From Winogradskya humida (GTDB lineage Bacteria > Actinomycetota > Actinomycetes > Mycobacteriales > Micromonosporaceae), in NCBI RefSeq assembly GCF_016862215.1, contig NZ_BOMN01000012.1, forward strand, positions 1 through 64,000: a stretch of DNA of 64,000 bases, written 5' to 3'. Under the pieces are notes generated by a model that ran no database searches, had not been told where the DNA came from, and worked only from the letters and a program-made list of their open reading frames with translations. Shown piece by piece: positions 26,450 through 35,353 of the stretch (position 1 is its first letter; each line of letters opens with the position of its first letter). The translations under genes were made by a program, and so were the position numbers.

Positions 26450-26941
26450 TCAGCCCACACGCGTCAGCAGGGTGACCGGGGCACCGTCGCCGGCGTAGCG
26501 GTAGGGCTCGAGCTCGGCGTCCCAGGCGGTGCCGAGCGCCTTGTCGAGGGCGTGCGACAGCGCCTCCGGAGCCCGGACGGACGCCATGATGGCGCGCAGC
26601 CGGTCCTCACCGATCTGGATGTCACCGGAGGCGCCGATCGTGCCGCGGAACAGCCCGCGACCCGGGACGTGCATGAAGCGTTCCCCGTCGACGCCGGGGC
26701 TGGGCTCCTCGGTGACCTCAAAACGGATCATGGGCCACTGCCGGAGGGCAGCAGCCAGCTCGGCGCCCGTCCCTGGCCGACCGGTCCAGCTGCATTCGGA
26801 GCGCCGCATGCCGGGGTCAACCGGCTGGGCACTCCAGTGCAGGGTGACCGGCGCGGTCAGGACGCGCGCGATCGCCCACTCGACGTGTTGGCTCACGGCG
26901 AGTGGGGTCGAGTGGACGTATACGACGCCACACGTTGGCAC
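26450..26941 (-). CDS. DUF3145 family protein
   Basis: This is a 163-residue soluble actinobacterial protein with the DUF3145 pattern: GVVYVHSTPLAVSQHVEWA start, LHWSAQPVDPGMRRSE, RFEVTEEPSPGVDGERFMHV and LGTAWDAELEPYRYAGDG. The function is unknown. In Streptomyces its homologue lies next to fabF, so proximity to the fab operon here (about 6 kb away) looks like a partly dispersed version of that order. GTG start with GGGAGG 5 nt upstream. Confidence 0.88.
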   Translation of the reverse strand: MPTCGVVYVHSTPLAVSQHVEWAIARVLTAPVTLHWSAQPVDPGMRRSECSWTGRPGTGAELAAALRQWPMIRFEVTEEPSPGVDGERFMHVPGRGLFRGTIGASGDIQIGEDRLRAIMASVRAPEALSHALDKALGTAWDAELEPYRYAGDGAPVTLLTRVG

Positions 26942-27183
26942 GGTGACCTCCCGGAGACCGAGGTGCGTCTTCCCCTACGACCTCGACCGCGGTTGATCGT
27001 GCTCCATGATGCCGGGTGGTACGGATGGTGCGCCAGAGAAACCGCAATATCGACATGGGGAATGCCGTCGAGGCCCACCTGACCTAACGGACCGAGCCTG
27101 TCGGGCGATGCGGCCCGGCTGCGATCGTGTAAACTGGCTGCGGCATTTTCTGCCGACAACCGTTCTTCTCAAGGAGTACCGCC

Positions 27184-27513
27184 GTGGCAGGCAACACCTC
27201 AAAAACCGCCCGCGCATCCGTCCGCGCCGGACAAGCCGGCCAGGGTGGCGCCCTCAGCGTGCTCGGTGAGTTCAAGTACCTCATCCCGCTCGCCGACGGT
27301 CGCTTCGCGTACGTGCGCAACCTGACCAACGGCAAGACCAACCACCTCAGGACCGACTCGGACGCGTTCGTCGAGGAGATCCGCAGCCTGGCCTCGGCCG
27401 GTCACGGTGCCAAGATCCGCGCGGAGATCCAGGGCCTCGACGAGGCCAACCCGGGTCACCAGTGGGCGGCCACCGAGAAGCGCCTCGCGGACGCGGGCGT
27501 TTTCGAGGGCTGA
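27184..27513 (+). CDS. Small conserved-looking protein of unknown function
   Basis: This is a 109-residue basic-to-neutral cytoplasmic protein. The N-terminus (SKTARASVRAGQAG) is flexible and basic; a compact core follows with FKYLIPLADGRFAYVRNLTN and SDAFVEEIRSLASAGHG. GTG start with AAGGAG 7 nt upstream and a strong hairpin after the stop suggest a well-expressed single-gene unit. No domain or family is recognised. Confidence 0.75.
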   Translation: MAGNTSKTARASVRAGQAGQGGALSVLGEFKYLIPLADGRFAYVRNLTNGKTNHLRTDSDAFVEEIRSLASAGHGAKIRAEIQGLDEANPGHQWAATEKRLADAGVFEG

Positions 27514-27521
27514 TCGACCAC

Positions 27522-27567
27522 GCGAAAAGGCGCTCCGGGGTTTTCGTACCCTGAAGCGCCTTTTCGC
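27522..27567. terminator. Bidirectional terminator hairpin
   Basis: A 13-bp perfect stem (27522-27534 with 27555-27567) contains AAAA/TTTT near its outer end, with a smaller GGG/CCC hairpin in the loop. It lies between the convergent 109-residue gene and carbonic anhydrase gene and provides T-runs in both directions. Confidence 0.85.
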
Positions 27568-27582
27568 ATTTCCCGAAGAAGA

Positions 27583-28218
27583 TCAGGTCAGCAGTTCGAC
27601 CCGGCCGGTGTCGAGGTCGTAGACGGCACCGGCGATGCTCACCCGGCCCGCCGCGACCGCCTCCGGCACGCCCGTGACGTCGCGCATCCGCCGGACCGTG
27701 CGGGTGACGTGCGCCCGCATCGCCTTCGCGCCCACGTCGGGGTCGTCCAGCCCGATGCCGTCGACGGCGGGTGCGATCTCGTCCACGAGATATCCCACGT
27801 CGCCGTCGGGCCGGGAATCCGTCCGCAACGCGGTGACGGTCGCGTCCACGGCCCCGCAGCGCGCGTGGCCCAGGACCACGATCAGCGGGACGTTGAGCGC
27901 CGAGACCGCGAAGCCGACCGAGCCGAGCACCGCCCGGTCCACCACGTGCCCGCCGGAGCGGATCACGCAGATGGAGCCGAAGGTCTGGTCGAAGATGGCT
28001 TCCAGGGGAACCCGGGAGTCGATGCAGCCCAGCACGACGGCGTGCGGGAGCTGACCGCCCGAGGCGTGGGCCGCCGCGGCGACCTCGTGGCCGTGGATGG
28101 GACGCCCGCTGACGAAGCGGCGGTTTCCCGCCAGCAGTTCAGCGAGGGCGTCGGCTGGGGAAACGATCCGCCCGGACACCGCCGGCGCGGGTGTAGCTGC
28201 AGGTGAGGGGCCCGTCAT
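27583..28218 (-). CDS. Beta-class carbonic anhydrase
   Basis: This is a 211-residue zinc enzyme interconverting CO2 and bicarbonate. Zinc ligands and the catalytic dyad are all present: Cys and Asp-Arg in GCIDSRVP (near residue 62-69) and His/Cys in GHARCGAVD (near 117-125). The ATG at 28218 gives a normal N-terminus; the frame continues 68 codons upstream without family similarity. It is divergent from an alpha/beta hydrolase. Bicarbonate supply to fatty acid synthesis is a plausible but inferred role. Confidence 0.92.
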   Translation of the reverse strand: MTGPSPAATPAPAVSGRIVSPADALAELLAGNRRFVSGRPIHGHEVAAAAHASGGQLPHAVVLGCIDSRVPLEAIFDQTFGSICVIRSGGHVVDRAVLGSVGFAVSALNVPLIVVLGHARCGAVDATVTALRTDSRPDGDVGYLVDEIAPAVDGIGLDDPDVGAKAMRAHVTRTVRRMRDVTGVPEAVAAGRVSIAGAVYDLDTGRVELLT

Positions 28219-28366
28219 GGGTTGATTGTCTACGAGTGGTCGCCGCTGAACAGAGGGTGCGATTCGAATCACTTTTTGACGATCACGCCGATGGCGTTCA
28301 GAACTCGCAGGAGTGATGCTTATTACCCGCGGGTATGACGGGGCCGTGCGACACACGGAGGTGCCC

Positions 28367-29284
28367 ATGCCTGAACGCTCGCAGTTCACCCTCTCCGACG
28401 GCGTCCGGTTACGCGTGGACACGTCGGGACCCGCGGATGCCCCGGTGACCGTCGTCTTTCTGCACGGGTGGTGCCTCGACCGGCGTACCTGGCACTACCA
28501 GCGGGCGGCGCTGCGCGGCACCGGGACCCGGGTGATCAGTTACGACGCGCGCGGGCACGGGCGTTCCGGCAGCATGGACCTGCGGTCGGCCACGCTGGGC
28601 CGGCTCGGTGCCGACCTGGCCGAGGTGCTCGCCGCGTACGCGCCGCAGGGTCCGGTTGTGCTCGCCGGCCACTCGCTCGGCGGCATGACGATCATGGAGT
28701 ACGCCGACTCGCACCCCGCCGACTTCGCCGCCCGGGTCGCGGGCCTGCTCTTCGTCTCCACGACGGCCGAGGGCGCCACTCACACCTGTTACGGCCTGCC
28801 CTCGCAGCTCACGCCCGTGCTGCGGATGGCCGAGCAGACCGGAGCCGGCGTGCTGGCCCGGCTCGGCGACTGGCGGCCGCACCGGGTGATCAAGCCCGCG
28901 CTGCAGCCGGTGGTGCGCTGGCTGCTGTTCGGCGATGACTACGAGCCCGCAGACCTGGCCTCGACCATGTCCGCGTTCAACCGGGCGTCGATGCGGGCGA
29001 TCGGCGGGTTCCGGGCCTCGGTCGGCGCTCAGCAGCGGCTCGACACGCTGGCCGCGCTCGGGAACATCCCGGCCGCCGCGCTCGTTGGAGACCGCGACAG
29101 ACTGACACCGCCCGCCTGCGCGGAGTCGATCGCCGACGCACTGCCCGGCACCGAACTCACCGTCTACCCCGGCGCCGGTCACATGCTGATGCTCGAACGA
29201 CCACATGAAGTGACGGCCGCTCTGCGTACGGTGCTCCAGAAGGCCGTCCGGCAGCAACGGCAGGGATACAGCCAGGCCGCTTGA
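28367..29284 (+). CDS. Alpha/beta hydrolase
   Basis: This is a 305-residue alpha/beta-fold hydrolase. The oxyanion region is VVFLHGWCLD, the nucleophile elbow is AGHSLGGM (Ser near 105), the acid is in VGDRDRLTP and the histidine is in PGAGHMLML. The substrate is unknown; esterase, lipase or haloperoxidase-like activity is possible. ATG at 28367 has GGAGG 5 nt upstream; an upstream GTG at 28313 would add 18 residues and overlaps its own GGAG. Confidence 0.92.
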   Translation: MPERSQFTLSDGVRLRVDTSGPADAPVTVVFLHGWCLDRRTWHYQRAALRGTGTRVISYDARGHGRSGSMDLRSATLGRLGADLAEVLAAYAPQGPVVLAGHSLGGMTIMEYADSHPADFAARVAGLLFVSTTAEGATHTCYGLPSQLTPVLRMAEQTGAGVLARLGDWRPHRVIKPALQPVVRWLLFGDDYEPADLASTMSAFNRASMRAIGGFRASVGAQQRLDTLAALGNIPAAALVGDRDRLTPPACAESIADALPGTELTVYPGAGHMLMLERPHEVTAALRTVLQKAVRQQRQGYSQAA

Positions 29285-29408
29285 GCGTGCCGCCGTCGAC
29301 GGCGGCACCCCGGCAGGAGTAAGTTCGATTGCCCCCTTCGTACAGGTGGACCCCGGGGGGCGTTCACAGGATCCACCAGCGGCCAGATCAGAACCACCAG
29401 CGGGGAGC

Positions 29409-31529
29409 ATGACCGACTTGAGCGACGCCCACGTCCTGCAGCAGGAGATCGCCGTCGAGCAGGAGCACGTCGACACGGTTTACACCCGTCTCGCCGAGCT
29501 CCGCCGCGAGGCGTCCCTCGCCGAGAAAGAGGGCTACCAGCTCGCCGGCGTCGGCACATTCGGCGCCCTGGTCGAGCGCGACGCGATGGTCTTCCACGCG
29601 GCGCGCCGCCGGCACGCCCTCGACACCGAATACGAAGGCCTGGTCTTCGGCCGCCTCGACATGAACGGCGGCGCCCGGCACTACGTCGGCCGCATGGGCA
29701 TCCGTGACTCGGAGTCCCAGTCGCTGGTCGTCGACTGGCGGGCGCCGGCCGCCGCCGCCTTCTACCGCGCCACCCCCGCCGAGCCGCAGGGAGTGGTGCG
29801 GCGGCGGATGATCCAGTCGAGCCGGGAGAAGGTCACCGGCATCGAGGACGACCTGCTCGACCCGGAGGCCGCCCCCGACGACATGAAGGTGGTCGGCGAC
29901 GGCGCCCTGCTGGCCAGCCTCTCCAAGGCCACCGGCCGCGGCATGCGCGACATCGTCGCGACCATCCAGCGCGAGCAGGACGAGGCGATCCGCTCCCCCG
30001 CGAGCGGCGTGACGATCGTGACCGGCGGGCCCGGCACGGGCAAGACCGCCGTCGCCCTGCACCGCGCGGCCTACCTGCTCTACGCCGACCGCAACCGCTT
30101 CGCCGGCGGCGGCATCCTGGTCGTCGGCCCGTCCGGCGTCTTCGTCAACTACATCGCCACGGTGCTGCCGTCGCTCGGCGAGGACACCGCCACGCTGCGG
30201 TCCCTCGGCTCGCTCGTGCCCGGTTACAACGCGACCCGGGTCGACCCGACCGACGTCGCGGCGGTCAAGGGCTCCCTGCGGATGCGCCGGGTCCTCGAGC
30301 GCGCCTCCCACGACGCAGTGCCCGGCGCCCCCACCGAGCTGCGGCTGCTCTACCGCGGCGCGCTCCTGCGCCTCGACGCGGCCGAGCTGGAGAAGGTCCG
30401 GCGCAAGGCACTCAACAAGGGCGCCCGGCGCAACGAGATGCGGGGAGTCGGCTTCGACCGGCTCTTCGACGCGCTCTGGGCGCAGGCCAAGGGCTCGGTC
30501 CGCAACCTGCCCGAGAAGCAGGAATTCGAGTCCGAGCTCGCCGACCGCACGGACTTCCGCGAGTTCCTCAAGCTCTGGTGGCCCCGCTTCACCCCGATGC
30601 GGGTGCTGCGGTGGATGGCAGACCCGGGGCGGCTCCGGGCGTACACCAATGGCCTGCTCTCGAAGGAAGAGATCACACTCCTCCAGGGCTCGTTCGACGG
30701 CCTGGACCAGCACGGCCCCACGATCGCCGACGTTGCGCTGCTCGATGAGCTCGACGAGCTGATGGGCCGTCCGCGCAAGGCCCCGGCCCGCAAGACCGGC
30801 GGCCAGTTCCACGTGCGCGACGGCGTCCAGGAAGTCAGCATGTCCATCGAACGCCAGAACGCCTCCCGCCCCAAGGCGGAACGCGAGGACGACTACCGCG
30901 ACTATGCCCACGTCGTCGTGGACGAGGCCCAGGACGTCTCCCCGCTGCAGTGGCGCATGATCGGCCGCCGCGGCCAGTACGCCTCCTGGACCATCGTCGG
31001 AGACCCCGCCCAGACCGCCTGGCCGGGCGACACCACCGAGCTCGACGCGGCCCGCGACCGCGCCCTCAACTCCCGCAAGCGCCAGACCTACGAACTGACC
31101 ACCAACTACCGCAACTCGTCGGAGATCTTCGCGGTCGCCGCCCGCGTGATCAAGAAGCTGATGCCCGGCCTGCGCCTGCCCCGAGCCGTCCGCAGCACCG
31201 GCGTCGAACCGATCGAGCACATGGTCGCTTCGTCCGAACTCCCCACGGTCATCCGGGACGCGGTCGAGAAACACCTGGCCGACGTGGACGGCACCATCGG
31301 CGTCATCACGCCGGTCCCGCGCCGCGACGAGATGGCCGCGTGGGTGGCCGGCCTCCCCGAGCGCGTCCAGGTCGTCACCGCCCTCGAGGCCAAGGGCATG
31401 GAATACGACGCCGTCGTCCTGGCCGAGCCCGCCGAAATCGCCACCGACGCCAGTGGGGTTCGGACGCTTTATGTTGCTTTGTCCCGCGCCACACAGCGAT
31501 TGACGACGGTGGGCAGTAAGGCCTGGTAA
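29409..31529 (+). CDS. helD: HelD-like UvrD/Rep-family ATPase
   Basis: This is a 706-residue superfamily I helicase-like protein of the HelD type that removes stalled RNA polymerase. An N-terminal coiled coil (residues ~10-60, HVLQQEIAVEQEHVD) would enter the secondary channel. Walker A is GGPGTGKTAVALHR near 218, Walker B is VVVDEAQDVSPLQWRM, and motif III/IV (VGDPAQTAW, TTNYRNS) and VI (LYVALSRATQRL) follow. The length matches the mycobacterial class. ATG at 29409 is taken from the usual family start; GGGGAG is only 1 nt away, so a TTG at 29418 is possible. Confidence 0.9.
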   Translation: MTDLSDAHVLQQEIAVEQEHVDTVYTRLAELRREASLAEKEGYQLAGVGTFGALVERDAMVFHAARRRHALDTEYEGLVFGRLDMNGGARHYVGRMGIRDSESQSLVVDWRAPAAAAFYRATPAEPQGVVRRRMIQSSREKVTGIEDDLLDPEAAPDDMKVVGDGALLASLSKATGRGMRDIVATIQREQDEAIRSPASGVTIVTGGPGTGKTAVALHRAAYLLYADRNRFAGGGILVVGPSGVFVNYIATVLPSLGEDTATLRSLGSLVPGYNATRVDPTDVAAVKGSLRMRRVLERASHDAVPGAPTELRLLYRGALLRLDAAELEKVRRKALNKGARRNEMRGVGFDRLFDALWAQAKGSVRNLPEKQEFESELADRTDFREFLKLWWPRFTPMRVLRWMADPGRLRAYTNGLLSKEEITLLQGSFDGLDQHGPTIADVALLDELDELMGRPRKAPARKTGGQFHVRDGVQEVSMSIERQNASRPKAEREDDYRDYAHVVVDEAQDVSPLQWRMIGRRGQYASWTIVGDPAQTAWPGDTTELDAARDRALNSRKRQTYELTTNYRNSSEIFAVAARVIKKLMPGLRLPRAVRSTGVEPIEHMVASSELPTVIRDAVEKHLADVDGTIGVITPVPRRDEMAAWVAGLPERVQVVTALEAKGMEYDAVVLAEPAEIATDASGVRTLYVALSRATQRLTTVGSKAW

Positions 31530-31991
31530 GCCATAGAGGCAGGATCAAGATCAAGGGCTGGTCGTAGCTCGGCAGGTGGTGCGGATCGCTGCTCACGCCG
31601 AGGTCGGGCCCGGCAACCCCAGGCGCCTTGCGGCGCCAGAACGGGGTTCCCGGGCCCTCGGCCTGCGTAAGTAGTCACCCTCCGAAGATCAAAGGCCAAA
31701 CCGAAGACCAACGCCGAGCGCCCCGTTTCCCGACTCTCCCGATAGAGCCGAAGATCAGGCCCGGCATCCCGCTCCAACCGCTCCCAACAGCCGAAGGATC
31801 ACAGCGGTAGATCAGGCCCGGCGCCCCGCTGCGACCGCCCCCACCAGCCGGAAGATCACAGCAAACGCCCCATCGCAGCAGCGCCCCATCTCAGAAGACG
31901 CCCGCCAGGGCAGGGCCCCCACCTCGAAGACCAAACCCCTGTCCGGAGATCAACTTCTCGGGGTGGGGAGCGACGGGATGCGGGTGGTGGG
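31530..31991. repeat. Gene-poor gap with ~57-bp degenerate tandem repeat
   Basis: This 462-bp gap lies between two convergent genes. Units at 31752-31808 and 31809-31865 are 57 bp each with about 81 percent identity; flanking sequence carries further scattered copies of the core CGAAGATCA. No convincing gene was found. The CGAAGATCA core (GATCTTCG on the other strand) recurs about every 20-60 bp. Confidence 0.7.
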
Positions 31992-32924
31992 TCAGGGACG
32001 GGCCACGCCGACGGCTGTGTAGGGCGTGGTGGGGGTTGGGGGTGTGGTGAAGCGGGCGTTCGGAAGGTAGAAGCGCTTGCCGTATTCGGCGATCGTTGTG
32101 GGGACGTCGAACGCGGGGCTGGTGGTGCGGCTGAGGACCGTACCCTCCGTGGCCTGGTTGTTGAGTTTGATCGTGGTGATGACGTTGTCGCGGTTCTGGA
32201 CGACGTAGAGGGTGGAGCCGCGGAGCCACAGGCCGTCGCCGTTGAGGACGTTGTCGCCGCCGAGGTCGATCTCGGTGGTGTGGCCCGCGTACGAGGTCTT
32301 GAAGAGTTTTCCGGTGTTGGACTGCACGACGATGAGACCGCGCCCGTCCGGGGTGGCAGTGATGCCGTTGGCGTTGTTACCGGTCGTGTAGACCAGGTCA
32401 CCGGTGATCGGGACCCGCACGGGCTCCGCGGGGAGTTTGCCGTGGCGGCCGAGCGGCAGTTTGAACAGAACCGGGTTGGCAGAGTCGGTGTACCAGGCGG
32501 CTCCCCCGGTGAGCACGACGTCGTTGATGAACGCGGCACCCGTCTGCAGCTGGTACGACTTGAGCACCGCGCCGGTCGCCGCGTTCAGCACCCGGGCGTT
32601 GCCGCCGGAGCCGCCGGAGACGAAGAGCCGCCCGCGGCCGTCGAGCTTGAGCCCGAGTGACGGCGTGCCGGGCCCCTCACTGATCACTGTGCCTTTGCCG
32701 GTTCGCAGGCTGACCCGGTAGATGTCGCCGTCGACCCGGGAGCCGAAATACGCGTACGGGAGCTTGCCGATCGCGATGCCCTCGGGCTGGAACCCGTCGG
32801 GCAGGGCGAGCACCACCGGCTCGGAGCCGTAACCGGCGGGAGCGGCACTCGCAGGCGCGGCTGGTGCGGCGGTGGTCACTGCCAGCGCGGTCAGGGCAGC
32901 GATCGCGAAAATGCGTCTGGACAC
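31992..32924 (-). CDS. Secreted beta-propeller (SMP-30/NHL-like) protein
   Basis: This is a 310-residue exported protein. The signal peptide has a long hydrophobic core ending at ASAAPAG near residue 27. The mature part is a beta-propeller-like repeat domain (PDGFQPEGIAIG, LKLDGRGRLFVSGG, GNNANGITATPDGRGLIVV, VLNGDGLWLRGSTLYVV) of the SMP-30/gluconolactonase superfamily. Sugar-lactonase activity is not supported by clear metal ligands. GTG at 32924 has GGAGG 9 nt upstream; the frame extends 45 codons further but lacks a signal there. It is divergent from the CDF gene. Confidence 0.87.
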   Translation of the reverse strand: MSRRIFAIAALTALAVTTAAPAAPASAAPAGYGSEPVVLALPDGFQPEGIAIGKLPYAYFGSRVDGDIYRVSLRTGKGTVISEGPGTPSLGLKLDGRGRLFVSGGSGGNARVLNAATGAVLKSYQLQTGAAFINDVVLTGGAAWYTDSANPVLFKLPLGRHGKLPAEPVRVPITGDLVYTTGNNANGITATPDGRGLIVVQSNTGKLFKTSYAGHTTEIDLGGDNVLNGDGLWLRGSTLYVVQNRDNVITTIKLNNQATEGTVLSRTTSPAFDVPTTIAEYGKRFYLPNARFTTPPTPTTPYTAVGVARP

Positions 32925-32998
32925 GGATGAATCCCTCCAGGCGGGGTCAAGTTGTCGACAGTACGTACCCCGATGAACACGCCCTGGTTCAGATTGCA

Positions 32999-33012
32999 CA
33001 CATAGCAATGTG
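32999..33012. promoter_or_regulatory. Small dyad upstream of CDF exporter gene
   Basis: CACAT-N4-ATGTG in an AT-rich patch, 46 bp upstream of the CDF start and in the divergent gap. Metal-responsive ArsR/SmtB regulators bind such AT-rich dyads, but no such regulator is adjacent. Candidate only. Confidence 0.3.
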
Positions 33013-33057
33013 AACATATATTGGCCAAGGCGATCAGTCACGACGGAAGGTGGGCGC

Positions 33058-33975
33058 ATGGGAGCCGGGCACGACCACGGCGGTCAGGCGATGCGCGCCG
33101 GTGAGCGACACCGGTCGCGGCTCTGGTGGGCCGCGGGGTTGCTGGCCGCGTTCATGCTGGTCGAGGCCGTCGCCGCGATCATGACGGGCTCACTGGCGCT
33201 GCTCTCCGACGCCGGGCACATGTTCACCGACGTGCTGGGCATCGCGATGGCGCTCGCCGCGATCCACGCCGCCGGCCGCGCGGCCACCGACTCGCAGCGC
33301 ACGTTCGGGCTCTACCGGCTCGAGGTGCTCGCCGCGCTGGCCAACGCCGTGCTGCTGACCGGCGTCGCGATCTACGTGCTGATCGAGGCGGTCCAGCGGT
33401 TCACCGATCCGCAGAACGTCCCCGCCGGCTCGATGCTGCTCGTGGCCGCCGGTGGCCTGATCATCAACCTGATCGCGTTCGCGCTGCTCCGCTCGGGTGC
33501 CCAGGAGAGCCTCAACGTGCGCGGGGCGTACCTCGAGGTGGTCGGTGACCTGCTCGGCTCGGTCGGCGTGATCGTCGCGGCCGTGATCATCGCGCTCACC
33601 GGCTGGTCCTACGCCGACCCGATCGTCGCCGTGGTCGTGGCGCTGATGATCCTGCCCCGCACGTTCGCGCTCGGCCGCTCGGCGGTGCGCATCCTGGTCC
33701 AGGCCGCCCCGGAGCACCTCGACATCACCGTGGTCCGCGACCGGCTGGCCGCCGTCCCGGGCGTCTGCGACGTGCACGACCTGCACGTGTGGACGCTGAC
33801 CTCGGGCATGGACGTCGCCTCCGCGCACCTGAGCCTCGAAACCGACGCCGAGCTCGGCAAGGTTCTCTCCAGCGCCCGCGAGGCGCTGCACCACGACTTC
33901 CAGATCGACCACGCCACGCTGCAGGTCGAGCCGGTCGGTGCCGGCGGCCGCGAGTGCACGCCCGTGGGCTGGTGA
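33058..33975 (+). CDS. Cation diffusion facilitator (Zn/Co/Cd exporter)
   Basis: This is a 305-residue six-helix CDF transporter of the ZitB/CzcD type that exports divalent metal by proton antiport. The HD pair of TM2 is in LLSDAGHMFTD and the second in EVVGDLLGS of TM5, forming the metal site. The N-terminus has HDHGG. A C-terminal cytoplasmic ferredoxin-like domain (DVHDLHVWTLTSGM) is intact. ATG at 33058 has GGAAGG about 8 nt upstream. Confidence 0.94.
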   Translation: MGAGHDHGGQAMRAGERHRSRLWWAAGLLAAFMLVEAVAAIMTGSLALLSDAGHMFTDVLGIAMALAAIHAAGRAATDSQRTFGLYRLEVLAALANAVLLTGVAIYVLIEAVQRFTDPQNVPAGSMLLVAAGGLIINLIAFALLRSGAQESLNVRGAYLEVVGDLLGSVGVIVAAVIIALTGWSYADPIVAVVVALMILPRTFALGRSAVRILVQAAPEHLDITVVRDRLAAVPGVCDVHDLHVWTLTSGMDVASAHLSLETDAELGKVLSSAREALHHDFQIDHATLQVEPVGAGGRECTPVGW

Positions 33976-34001
33976 GTCTCGGCCGTGGGCTGGTGAGTCT
34001 C
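33962..34001 (+). repeat. 21-bp tandem duplication over the CDF stop codon
   Basis: CCGTGGGCTGGTGAGTCTC at 33962-33980 is repeated at 33983-34001 (period 21 bp). The first copy contains the TGA stop of the CDF gene. A small CCGGG/CCCGG hairpin begins at the end of the second copy (34001-34014) and may end transcription. Confidence 0.8.
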
Positions 34002-34068
34002 CGGGAAAACCCGGTCCTGCAACCCGGCGCACCTACCGTGGGTGGTTAGTCAACCGCGGAGGGAAAAC

Positions 34069-34374
34069 ATGAGTCAGACCGTCATCCATCAGCCCCGCGT
34101 GGTCTGGGACGGCGCGCGGGCGTTCGTCCGGGCCGCCAACGGATCCGGCTACGACGCCTTCTCCGCCACGGTGCTCAGCCGCCTCGGGAGCGGGTACTAC
34201 GGCGAACTCGCCAACACCCGCCAGCGCCTGCAGCACGCGTCCATCGAGAGCAGCGACAACGACCGCTTCACCGTGGACGTGGAGGCCAGCCGCTGGCGCG
34301 TACGGCTGGATGAACTGATCCGCAACCGCCCCGACCTGATCCCCGTGATCCAGGAACTGACCACCACCGTCTGA
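34069..34374 (+). CDS. Small hypothetical protein
   Basis: This is a 101-residue soluble protein with no recognised domain. It contains VWDGARAFVRAANGSGYDAF near the N-terminus and a repeated Arg-rich helix (NTRQRLQHA, SRWRVRLDELI). ATG at 34069 is preceded by GGAGGG at a good distance. It lies between the CDF exporter and the PfkB kinase (about 22 nt before the latter) and may be cotranscribed with the kinase and surE. Confidence 0.72.
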   Translation: MSQTVIHQPRVVWDGARAFVRAANGSGYDAFSATVLSRLGSGYYGELANTRQRLQHASIESSDNDRFTVDVEASRWRVRLDELIRNRPDLIPVIQELTTTV

Positions 34375-34396
34375 CCCTTTGGTCGATACTGGGGCC

Positions 34397-35335
34397 ATGG
34401 GTAACAAAGGGGTCATGGTGTTCGTGCCTGCACCCCAGCTCACCGTGACCATCGAACAGCAGCACGACAAAGCGGAACTGCACGTGCATCCGGGCGGCCA
34501 GGGCGTCTGGCAGGCCCGGATGATCACGTTGCTGGGCGCCCAGGTCACGCTCTGTGCGGCCGCCGGCGGCGAGGTCGGCCGGGTGCTGGAGCCGCTGCTC
34601 AAGTTTCACGGCGTGACCCTCAAGACCATCAAACGCGACCACGGCACCGGCTGGTACGTCCACGACCGGCGCAGCGGCAAACGCGAGGAGCTGGCCGAGG
34701 ACCCCGGTCAGCCGCTGTCCCGTCACGAGATGGACGAGCTCTACAGCCTCGCGCTCGCCGAGGGCCTGCGCGCCGGCATCGCCGTGCTGAGCGGCCCGGC
34801 CCACCCGTCCGTGGTCCCCGCCGAGGTCTACCGCCGGCTCGCCACCGACCTGGGCGCCAACGGGTGCAAAGTGATCATCGACCTGTCAGCGGCACACCTG
34901 TCCGCCGCGTTGGAGGCCCGTCCCTACGTGGTCAAGGTCAGCCACGAGGAGCTGATCCGTGACGGCATGGTCAAGGACGGCTCCACCGCGGCCCTGCTCA
35001 AGGCGCTGCACAAGCTGCACGCCGACGGCGCCGAGATGGCCCTGGTCTCCCGCGGCGACGAAGGCGCGCTGGCCCTGATCGACGACCGGGTCTACGAGGT
35101 CGACATGCCCCGGATGATCGCCGCCGAGTCCCGCGGCGCCGGCGACTCGATGACGGCGGGCGTCGCGGCAGTCCTGGCCCAGGGCGGCACGCTGTGTGAC
35201 GCTGTGCGTACGGGAGCGGCCGCCGGTGCCCTCAACGTCACCCGCCACGGCCTGGGCACCGGTCGCGTCGACGCCGTCCAGGTCCTCACCGAACGGGTCC
35301 GGCTCACCCCCGTCGACACCAAAGTCCCGGCGTGA
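34397..35335 (+). CDS. PfkB-family carbohydrate kinase
   Basis: This is a 312-residue ribokinase/1-phosphofructokinase-like sugar kinase. The first PfkB motif is a variant (HPGGQGVWQAR, with Gln-Val-Trp replacing the usual K/R-x-N), and the second with the catalytic Asp is RGAGDSMTAG near residue 253. The Trp change at the sugar pocket suggests an unusual substrate. Starts at 34397 or 34415 are both possible. surE follows after 18 nt in the same direction. Confidence 0.88.
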   Translation: MGNKGVMVFVPAPQLTVTIEQQHDKAELHVHPGGQGVWQARMITLLGAQVTLCAAAGGEVGRVLEPLLKFHGVTLKTIKRDHGTGWYVHDRRSGKREELAEDPGQPLSRHEMDELYSLALAEGLRAGIAVLSGPAHPSVVPAEVYRRLATDLGANGCKVIIDLSAAHLSAALEARPYVVKVSHEELIRDGMVKDGSTAALLKALHKLHADGAEMALVSRGDEGALALIDDRVYEVDMPRMIAAESRGAGDSMTAGVAAVLAQGGTLCDAVRTGAAAGALNVTRHGLGTGRVDAVQVLTERVRLTPVDTKVPA

Positions 35336-35353
35336 CCCTAAGGAGATTCAGCG

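Noticed and set aside
28261..28270. GATTCGAATC palindrome in the carbonic anhydrase/hydrolase gap
   Set aside because: A 10-bp palindrome is short, there is no adjacent regulator and no second copy, so it was not called as an operator.
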